From an uncultured Oscillibacter sp. (GTDB lineage Bacteria; Bacillota; Clostridia; Oscillospirales; Oscillospiraceae): 9,551 bases of DNA. Below the pieces are notes generated by a model that made no database searches, was not told the origin of the DNA, and was given only the letters and a program-made list of their open reading frames with translations. A program made the position numbers and the translations under genes. The DNA lies in NCBI GenBank assembly GCA_910587875.1, contig CAJUOD010000108.1, positions 1 through 9,551 of the forward strand, given 5' to 3'. Below, in pieces: positions 1 to 5,447 of this stretch (within the stretch, counting starts at the first letter, position 1; every line of letters begins with the position of its first letter).

Positions 1-1482
1 GCCGCCGGTCTGCTTCTTGTGCCGTCCCTGCTTCTGGACGGTCTTGCGGATCTTCTCACGGTAGGGCACGCGGGTGGGTTTCAGCTCGGCCTCCACCTTG
101 AAGCGGTCTTTGAGCTTGCTGACCAGCACGTCCATCTGCATGTCGCCCGCGCCGGAGACCACCATCTGGTGGGTCTCGGCGTTGTTCACTACGGTGAAGG
201 TGGGGTCTTCCTCGTTCAGGCGGGTGAGGCCCTGGGCGATCTTGTCCTCCTGGCCCCGGGTCTTGGGCTGGATGGCCACGGAGTAGCAGGGCTCGGCGAA
301 GGGGATGTTCTTCAGGCTGACCACCTTCCGCTCGTCGCAGAGGGTATCCCCGGTCTTGATGTCCATTTTGGCAATGGCCCCGATGTCGCCGCAGACCAGC
401 TCCTTGACCTCGGCGTTTTTCTTGCCCCGGATGGTGTACAGGCGGCCCAGCTTCACCTTTTCGCCGGTGCGGGCGTTCACCATGGGCATATCCGGCGTGA
501 TGGTGCCGGAGAGGACCTTGACGAAGGAGTACTTGCCGTACTGGTCGGAAATGGTCTTGAAGACGAAGGCCGTGGGCACGCCGCCGGGGGAGACCACGAA
601 CTCCTCGGCCTCGCCGTCGGCCGTGGTGGCCTTGTGGTAGTTGCCCTCCACGGGGTTGGGCAGCAGGTCCACGATGTTGTCCATCAGCATCAGGGAGCCC
701 AGGCAGTTGATGGCGGAGCCGCACAGCACGGGGAACAGGCTCAGCTCCCGCACGCCCTGACGCAGGCCCTGGATCATCTCGGCGTAGGTGAAGTCCTCGC
801 CGCCGAAGAATTTCTCCATCAGCTCCTCGCTGGTCTCGGCCACGGACTCTTTGAGGGCATCGTTGAACTCGGCCACCACGTCGGCCTTGTCGGCGGGCAG
901 CTCGATTTCCACTCTCTTGAGCTTCTGCATCTCATAGGCCCGCTTGTTCAGCACGTCGATGACGCCGGTGACCTTTTTATTGCCGTCCCAGATGGGGACC
1001 ACCACCGGGGCGATCTTCTTGCCGAAGCGCTCCCGCAGGGCCTCGAAGGTGGCGTTGTAGTCGGAGTTGTCCTCGTCGGTCTTGGAGATGTAGATGAAGC
1101 GGGGCATGTTCCGCTCCTCGCAGTATTTCCAAGCCTTCTCCAGGCCCACGGACACGCCGTCCTTGGCGGAGCAGACGATGATGGCGGCGTCGGCGGCCCG
1201 GAGAGCGGCCATGGCCTCTCCGGCGAAGTCGAAGGCGCCGGGGGTGTCCATCAGGTTGATGCGGCTTCCCTTGTAGTCCAGGGGCGCCATGGCCAGGGAC
1301 AGGGAAATCTGGCGCTTGGTCTCCTCCGGGTCGTAGTCGCAGACGGTGTTCCCGTCGGCGGCCCGTCCCATTCTATCGATGACGCCGGTCATGTAGAGCA
1401 GGCTCTCGGCCAGGGCGGTCTTGCCGCTGCCGCTGTGCCCCAGCAGACAGACGTTGCGGATGTTCTGTACAGAATAGCTCAT
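1..1482 (-). CDS. Elongation factor G-like GTPase (EF-G2-type paralogue), C-terminal part cut by window edge
   Basis: This is a translational GTPase of the EF-G family. 494 residues are visible; the usual length is about 690, so domain IV and the C-terminus lie outside the window. The ATG at 1480-1482 is preceded by an AAGGAG ribosome site about 11 nt upstream. The P-loop is GHSGSGKT (residues 15-22), where canonical EF-G has AHIDAGKT. Switch I reads KRQISLS (57-62 region) instead of RGITI. The G3 box is DTPGAFDF (79-86), so the catalytic histidine of DTPGH is an alanine (A83). G4 is SKTD (133-136) instead of NKMD, and G5 is CGSA (254-257). The domain III motif is GAGDMQMD (444-451) where EF-G has GMGELHLE. 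The last visible residues, GRHKKQTGG, match the start of domain IV. These deviations together place it with the EF-G-like EF-G2 group rather than the housekeeping FusA. Its exact function is unclear. It has its own promoter and is probably not co-transcribed with the gene upstream. Confidence 0.9.
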   Translation of the reverse strand, partial: MSYSVQNIRNVCLLGHSGSGKTALAESLLYMTGVIDRMGRAADGNTVCDYDPEETKRQISLSLAMAPLDYKGSRINLMDTPGAFDFAGEAMAALRAADAAIIVCSAKDGVSVGLEKAWKYCEERNMPRFIYISKTDEDNSDYNATFEALRERFGKKIAPVVVPIWDGNKKVTGVIDVLNKRAYEMQKLKRVEIELPADKADVVAEFNDALKESVAETSEELMEKFFGGEDFTYAEMIQGLRQGVRELSLFPVLCGSAINCLGSLMLMDNIVDLLPNPVEGNYHKATTADGEAEEFVVSPGGVPTAFVFKTISDQYGKYSFVKVLSGTITPDMPMVNARTGEKVKLGRLYTIRGKKNAEVKELVCGDIGAIAKMDIKTGDTLCDERKVVSLKNIPFAEPCYSVAIQPKTRGQEDKIAQGLTRLNEEDPTFTVVNNAETHQMVVSGAGDMQMDVLVSKLKDRFKVEAELKPTRVPYREKIRKTVQKQGRHKKQTGG

Positions 1483-1545
1483 GATTCGTTCCACTCCTTA
1501 TTTTTGCTGTCTATGCGGCCGGGGCCGCAAGCGTCCAATATATGA

Positions 1546-1574
1546 ATTATACAACACCCGGCGGCGGATTACAA
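1546..1574 (-). promoter_or_regulatory. Sigma-A-type promoter for the EF-G-like gene
   Basis: Read on the minus strand, TTGTAA (1569-1574) and TATAAT (1546-1551) are separated by exactly 17 bp. The -10 is perfect and the -35 matches 4 of 6. The implied transcript start lies about 55-60 nt upstream of the ATG at 1482. The leader contains a GC-rich palindrome at 1514-1529 (TGCGGCC-GG-GGCCGCA). Confidence 0.72.
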
Positions 1575-1597
1575 CAGAAATTTTGGGCAAAAGAACG

Positions 1598-1629
1598 ATT
1601 TCACCGGACTGTCAAATGGATGGTGAAAT
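1598..1629. repeat. Perfect 8-bp inverted repeat between the SLH gene and the EF-G-like gene
   Basis: ATTTCACC (1598-1605) and GGTGAAAT (1622-1629) form perfect arms around a 16-nt centre. The element lies 24 bp upstream of the -35 of the EF-G-like promoter and about 75 bp beyond the stop of the SLH gene. It could be an operator, or a weak terminator for the SLH transcript, since a T-containing stretch (CGTTCTTTT) follows on the minus strand. The long loop makes it a poor classical terminator. The surrounding bases, roughly 1575-1675, are AT-rich and show no gene. Confidence 0.4.
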
Positions 1630-1702
1630 TTTCGTCAATTTCGATATGGAAACAAAAGGAATCCAACGCGCCATGAAGCCTTTTCCCGATCCCCTGCCCG
1701 GT

Positions 1703-3289
1703 TCAGGGATAATCCGGGGCCACGAAGTACCCGCAAAAGCCCCGCGAGGCGTTATAGATATAGTCATACCGCCGGACCGTGCTGTCGGCATTGCCCTCTA
1801 TCACCGTCACCGTTACCGTATCTCCATTCCAGGACACGCTCTCCATGATGGTAGTATGGTCCATGGCGTCGGCAGTGGAGACGGCGCGGTTGGAGTGGCA
1901 GACGAGCATCAGGTCGCCGGGCTGGGGCATATAGCCGCCTCCGGCAAAGACCGTGTCGCTCCAGGCGTATGCCGTTCCGCCAAACGTGTCCGGGCAGGCG
2001 CCGTAACTGGTATGGAGGATGCTGGAGGGAATTTCCGCCTGCCGGGCACACCAGCTGGCAAACTCCGAGCACCACGCGCCGCTGCTGTCCCCGCTCAAAA
2101 ACCAGCTGTATTCCGAGTGATCCCCCCGGCCGCCGTAGGAGCCGTCCAGCTGGGTTTCGTTGTCGCCTTCCATGTATCCGATCTGGGAGGCGGCCACGGC
2201 CAGGATATCCCGCCGGTAATCCCCGGTGAGGGTCACGCTTTTCAGCCGTTGGTGATAGACGCTGTCTCTATAATAGGGGGAGCAGAAGTCCGCAATCGGG
2301 ATCATATCGCCGCCGGAGGCGCAGACTGCCTCGTGGCGGCGCATGTTGAACGCCGCGTCCTCCATGTTTTTTGAGCACTGGTTGCAGATATATGCCGCAT
2401 TGCAGAGCTCACAGCTGTGGAACATGGCGCCGTTCGCTCCGCCGTTGTTATAGTCCATCTCCGGGCTCCCGGCCTGCCGCATCAGGTAACCGCAGGTGAG
2501 GCAGCGGATTTCCGGAAATTGGGCGGGGTCCGCGGCGGGATGAACGGGAGTCTGGAATGTGGAAGGCTGCGGTGCGGAAGACTGTTGAATCGGAGGGGCG
2601 GCGGGCCGGACCGCCGCTTCGGACGCGGCCTGGTCCGAGCTCATAAAGGGCTTCGCTCCCCCCAGAAGCTGATCCAGCCGGCCGATGACCACGCAGCCCT
2701 GGGCCCGGTTCATGTACCTGTCTCCGCCGAAGGTCCCGTCCTTCTGCCCGCCCAGAATGCCCAGAGCATAGCAGGTGGAGACGGCCTTTCGGTAGTTCTC
2801 GGGAATCGCGCCCCAGTCTCCGATGTTCGCCTGGGCGGCTGCCATCTGCTCGTCTGTGGCTTTGGTCCTGTGGCGGTAAAGAATCTGTTTCGCCATCTGC
2901 GCCATGTCGTACCGGGTGATGAACCGGTCTGCACGGGAGGGAAAGTCGGCGTAGCTGGAAAAGGCCGTCTCCTCGATGGCGTTGGTCAGCCACAGGGCCC
3001 GGACGTAGGGCATATACCAGCCCTTGGAGACTTCCCCTTGGTTTTGGGCCGTGAGCTCCGGGTAAAAGGCCCGGGCGGCCATCACGCAGAACTGAGCGTT
3101 GGTGACCGGATTGTCCGGCTTGAAGCTCCCATCGGCGTAGCCGGAGACAATCCCCTTGGCCACGCAGCCGTCAATGGCCCCGACGGCGTAGTGTCCCGGC
3201 GGCACGTCGGTAAACCCCGCCGCCAGGGCCGGGACGCTGAGACCCGCGCACAGCGCCAGGGCCAGCAGGAGGGATAGAATTTGTTTCAT
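1703..3289 (-). CDS. Secreted SLH-domain protein with zinc-finger-like segment and CHAP-type hydrolase domain
   Basis: This is a 528-residue surface protein, probably a cell-wall peptidase or amidase held by SLH repeats. The start is the ATG at 3289. It has a GGAAGGAG site about 8 nt upstream and opens directly into a signal peptide (MKQILSLLLALALCAG, likely cut after PALA at residue 23). An in-frame ATG 150 nt upstream would bury the signal peptide and was not used. Three SLH repeats lie at about 25-78, 85-138 and 155-208, with the motif variants VTNAQF, ITRYDM and MNRAQG. A Pro/Gln/Ser linker (about 215-258) leads to a Cys-rich segment: C263xxC266, C293xxC296, C302xxC305 and H319x3C323. The C-terminus (about 357-528) looks like a CHAP/NlpC-P60-like fold, with probable catalytic C407 (GAWCSEFASW), H478 (MDHTTIM) and E498 or N500 (EGNAD). 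Substrate is unknown. Peptidoglycan cleavage is inferred from the CHAP family. Confidence 0.85.
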   Translation of the reverse strand: MKQILSLLLALALCAGLSVPALAAGFTDVPPGHYAVGAIDGCVAKGIVSGYADGSFKPDNPVTNAQFCVMAARAFYPELTAQNQGEVSKGWYMPYVRALWLTNAIEETAFSSYADFPSRADRFITRYDMAQMAKQILYRHRTKATDEQMAAAQANIGDWGAIPENYRKAVSTCYALGILGGQKDGTFGGDRYMNRAQGCVVIGRLDQLLGGAKPFMSSDQAASEAAVRPAAPPIQQSSAPQPSTFQTPVHPAADPAQFPEIRCLTCGYLMRQAGSPEMDYNNGGANGAMFHSCELCNAAYICNQCSKNMEDAAFNMRRHEAVCASGGDMIPIADFCSPYYRDSVYHQRLKSVTLTGDYRRDILAVAASQIGYMEGDNETQLDGSYGGRGDHSEYSWFLSGDSSGAWCSEFASWCARQAEIPSSILHTSYGACPDTFGGTAYAWSDTVFAGGGYMPQPGDLMLVCHSNRAVSTADAMDHTTIMESVSWNGDTVTVTVIEGNADSTVRRYDYIYNASRGFCGYFVAPDYP

Positions 3290-3310
3290 GGAAAACGCTC
3301 CTTCCTTTTT

Positions 3311-3362
3311 GGGCGGAGTCCGCCCTTTCTGTAAAGTAAGTACCTGGGAAAAGGCTCCAGGT
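3311..3362 (-). promoter_or_regulatory. Two potential hairpins in the leader of the SLH-CHAP gene
   Basis: Two inverted repeats lie upstream of the SLH gene. One is a near-perfect palindrome GGGCGGA-G-TCCGCCC (3311-3325), just before the ribosome site. The other is ACCTGG (3342-3347) pairing with CCAGGT (3357-3362) across a 9-nt loop. They could fold in the mRNA leader or act as protein sites. No known riboswitch is recognised, and no convincing -35/-10 pair was found for this gene between 3363 and 3415, so the transcript start is unknown. Confidence 0.35.
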
Positions 3363-3415
3363 TTTATTCTTTCCCGGCAGTTTACAAAATGTTCATATTT
3401 TCCGGCGGGAGACTG

Positions 3416-3446
3416 AAAAAAGACCCGCCGTATTCCCACGGCGGGC
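3416..3446 (-). terminator. Rho-independent terminator of the phosphohexomutase gene
   Basis: On the minus strand, starting about 16 nt after the stop codon at 3462, CCCGCCGT and ACGGCGGG (3424-3431 and 3438-3445) form a perfect 8-bp GC-rich stem with a 6-nt loop. It is followed by a T-rich tract (TCTTTTTT; six A at 3416-3421 on the plus strand). This closes the mutase transcript before the SLH gene, so the two are likely separate units. Confidence 0.85.
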
Positions 3447-3461
3447 CTTTGCTCGGTTTTT

Positions 3462-5189
3462 TTACTTCTGCAGGGATTTTACCCACACGCCGTACTTGTC
3501 CACGTTGGCCTGTGCGTCCGCGGCGTCCTTGCCCTGGGTGAGGATGTAGACCTTGATCTTGGGCTCCGTGCCGGAGGGCCGGACGATGACGCTGGTGCCG
3601 TCCGCCATCTCGAACCGGAGGACGTTAGACCCGGAGAGCTCCATCGTCGTCTTCGCCCCGGTGGCGCAGTCGGTGACGGAGCCGTCGGAATAGTCCTTGA
3701 ACTGGACCACCTTCACGCCGGAGATCTCCGCCGGGGGGGTCTCTCGGAGGCCCTTCATCAGGTTCGCCATGTCCTTCAGGCCGTCCAGGCCAGGCATGAC
3801 CAGATTATAGGTGTGCTCGGCGTAGTAGCCGTACTTCTCATAGAGCTCCGCCAGGGCGTCCGCCAGGGTCTTGCCCTGGGCAGCGTACCACGCGGCCATC
3901 TCCGTCAGCAGCAGGGCGGCGGTGACGGCGTCCTTGTCCCGGACGTAGTCCCCCAGCATATAGCCGTAGCTCTCCTCATAGGAGAAGATGACCTTGCCCT
4001 CGCCGGAGGATTCCAGCTTGTCCTTCTTCTCCGCCAGGAACTTGAAGCCGGTGAAGGTGTCGTAGCACTGGAGACCGTTGACCTCCGCCACCTTCCGGGC
4101 CATCTCCGTGGTGACGATGGTCTTCTGGGCCACGGGCTTTTCGGGCATGTTGCCCGCCCGCTTCTTCGCGCCGATAAGGTAGTCCAGCAGCAGCACGCCG
4201 GTCTGGTTGCCGGTGATGACCTTGAACTTGCCGTCCCGGTCCCGGATCATGATGCCCACCCGGTCCGCGTCGGGATCGGAGCCCAGGATAAAGTCCGCGC
4301 CCTCCTTCTTGGCAAGGTCCACCGCCAGGTAGAAGCCCTCCGGATTCTCCGGGTTGGGGGAGACCACCGTGGGGAAGTCCCCGTCGATGACCATCTGCTC
4401 GGGGACGCACAGGAGGTGCTTCACGCCCAGGCGCTTCAACGCCTCGGGGATCAGCTTGTGGCCCGTGCCGTGGAAGGGGGTGTAGACCATCTTGAAGCTG
4501 TCCGCCACCTTCGCCACGGTCTCGGCGTCGTTGACCTGGGCCATGACGTTGGAGAGGAATTTCTCGTCGGTCTCGGCTCCCAGGACCTCGATGATTCCGG
4601 CCTTCACCGCCTCGTCGTAGTCCATCCGCTTGATGTCCGTGAAGATGTCGATTTCACCCAGCCGTTTCGCAATGGCGTCGGCGTGGTGGGGGGGCAGCTG
4701 GGCGCCGTCCTGCCAGTAGACCTTGTAGCCGTTGTACTCCTTGGGGTTGTGGCTGGCGGTCACATTAATACCCGCCTGGCAGTGGTACTCCCGGACGGCG
4801 AAGCTCAGCTCCGGGGTGGGGCGCAGGGACTCGAAGATGCGCACATGGATGCCGTTGGCGGCGCAGACCTCGGCGGCGGCCCGGGCGAATTCCATGGAGT
4901 GGTTCCGGCAGTCCATGCAGATGGCCACGCCCCGCTGTTTGCCCTCCTCGCCCTCGGCACAGATCACGTCGGCGAAGCCCTGGGTGGCCCAGCGGATGAC
5001 ATGGATGTTCATGTTGTGGAGACCTGTGTACATGGTGCCCCGGAGGCCGGCGGTGCCGAATTCCAGGGGGCCGTAGAACCGGGACTCAATTTCCTTAGGG
5101 TCGTTTTTGATGGCCTCCAGCTCGGCGCGCTCCGCCTCGCTCAGGGCGGGGCTGGCAAGCCACTTCTCATATTCCTTCATGAAGTCCAT
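3462..5189 (-). CDS. pgcA: Alpha-phosphoglucomutase / phosphomannomutase family enzyme (PgcA-like)
   Basis: This is a cytoplasmic alpha-D-phosphohexomutase that interconverts hexose-6-phosphate and hexose-1-phosphate. The likely substrate is glucose phosphate, which feeds UDP-glucose, glycan and cell-envelope synthesis. At 575 residues it is full length for the PgcA type. Visible landmarks, in order: N-terminal EFGTAGLRG (43-51), a substrate and phosphate region; the active-site loop TASHNPKEYNGYK (144-156) with phospho-acceptor S146; the magnesium loop GSDPDADR (303-310) with D305, D307 and D309; the sugar-specificity loop SYEESYGY (403-410); and the C-terminal phosphate loop RPSGTEPK (537-544). 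No key residue is missing. The ATG at 5189 has an AAAGGAGG site about 9 nt upstream; a second Met at residue 4 is less well placed. It is divergent from dnaA and is transcribed from a near-consensus promoter into a clear terminator. Specificity for glucose over mannose cannot be settled from motifs. Confidence 0.93.
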   Translation of the reverse strand: MDFMKEYEKWLASPALSEAERAELEAIKNDPKEIESRFYGPLEFGTAGLRGTMYTGLHNMNIHVIRWATQGFADVICAEGEEGKQRGVAICMDCRNHSMEFARAAAEVCAANGIHVRIFESLRPTPELSFAVREYHCQAGINVTASHNPKEYNGYKVYWQDGAQLPPHHADAIAKRLGEIDIFTDIKRMDYDEAVKAGIIEVLGAETDEKFLSNVMAQVNDAETVAKVADSFKMVYTPFHGTGHKLIPEALKRLGVKHLLCVPEQMVIDGDFPTVVSPNPENPEGFYLAVDLAKKEGADFILGSDPDADRVGIMIRDRDGKFKVITGNQTGVLLLDYLIGAKKRAGNMPEKPVAQKTIVTTEMARKVAEVNGLQCYDTFTGFKFLAEKKDKLESSGEGKVIFSYEESYGYMLGDYVRDKDAVTAALLLTEMAAWYAAQGKTLADALAELYEKYGYYAEHTYNLVMPGLDGLKDMANLMKGLRETPPAEISGVKVVQFKDYSDGSVTDCATGAKTTMELSGSNVLRFEMADGTSVIVRPSGTEPKIKVYILTQGKDAADAQANVDKYGVWVKSLQK

Positions 5190-5267
5190 AGCGATGCTCC
5201 TCCTTTGATAAACGCTGCCTCTTTTTGATGGATTCTGACAACGTTTGATTCCTTGCAGCCGGCAAAA

Positions 5268-5276
5268 TTATCCATG
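5268..5276 (+). promoter_or_regulatory. Possible weak DnaA box upstream of dnaA
   Basis: TTATCCATG matches 7 of 9 bases of the DnaA-box consensus TTATCCACA. It lies in the mutase leader, about 170 bp upstream of dnaA, with no stronger box nearby. It may be chance. Confidence 0.25.
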
Positions 5277-5288
5277 CCGCACAAAAAT

Positions 5289-5317
5289 ATTATAAGAGAA
5301 TCTCCCGGGGATGTCAA
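5289..5317 (-). promoter_or_regulatory. Consensus sigma-A promoter for the phosphohexomutase gene
   Basis: On the minus strand, TTGACA (5312-5317) and TATAAT (5289-5294) are both perfect and separated by 17 bp. The predicted start is near 5282, giving a leader of about 93 nt to the ATG at 5189. The spacer contains the TCTCCCGGGG unit (5301-5310) that recurs at 5326-5335. Confidence 0.88.
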
Positions 5318-5335
5318 GAAGCGGTTCTCCCGGGG
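5301..5335. repeat. Direct repeat TCTCCCGGGG, 25 bp apart, in the mutase/dnaA control region
   Basis: TCTCCCGGGG occurs at 5301-5310 and again at 5326-5335. Each copy contains the palindrome CCCGGG. The first copy lies between the -35 and -10 of the mutase promoter and the second just upstream of that -35. It may be a regulator site; no family is recognised. Confidence 0.45.
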
Positions 5336-5384
5336 GTTTTCCGCGCCCATGTTTAAAACCCGCCGCTTATTATTAGAATAAGTA

Positions 5385-5413
5385 TTGCCATTCGCTTCCT
5401 TTTCTGCTATAAT
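5385..5413 (+). promoter_or_regulatory. Sigma-A promoter for dnaA
   Basis: TTGCCA (5385-5390) and TATAAT (5408-5413) are separated by 17 bp. The -10 is perfect and the -35 matches 4 of 6. The implied start near 5420 gives a leader of about 28 nt before the TTG start at 5448. It is back to back with the mutase promoter; the two -35 elements are 67 bp apart. No strong DnaA box overlaps it. Confidence 0.85.
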
Positions 5414-5447
5414 AAATAAATGTTTTTGAAAGAGAGGTGCTTCCCGT

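Noticed and set aside
19..1545. Long plus-strand open frame of 508 codons opposite the EF-G-like gene
   Set aside because: It is the antisense of a clear EF-G family gene with all G boxes in place. The translation is low-complexity G/L/V/H-rich, typical of shadow frames in GC-rich DNA.
1481..2374. Plus-strand open frame of 297 codons over the EF-G-like promoter and the SLH gene end
   Set aside because: It spans an intergenic region with a clear promoter on the other strand and the antisense of the CHAP domain, and has no recognisable motif.
3245..3256. Lipoprotein signal (LALC) in the SLH protein
   Set aside because: The residue before Cys14 is Leu, not Gly/Ala/Ser, and a good Ala-X-Ala cleavage site follows at residues 21-23, so an ordinary signal peptide is preferred.
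3290..3439. Longer N-terminus for the SLH protein starting at an ATG at 3439
   Set aside because: It would begin inside the mutase terminator stem, has no ribosome site and would place 50 residues before a clear signal peptide.
3813..5228. Plus-strand open frame of 471 codons opposite the phosphohexomutase
   Set aside because: It is antisense to a full-length enzyme with all four active-site loops. It has no recognisable domain, and its composition is that of a shadow frame.
5420..5422. ATG as the dnaA start
   Set aside because: It is 28 nt before the TTG and out of frame with DnaA; it also lies at the predicted transcript start.
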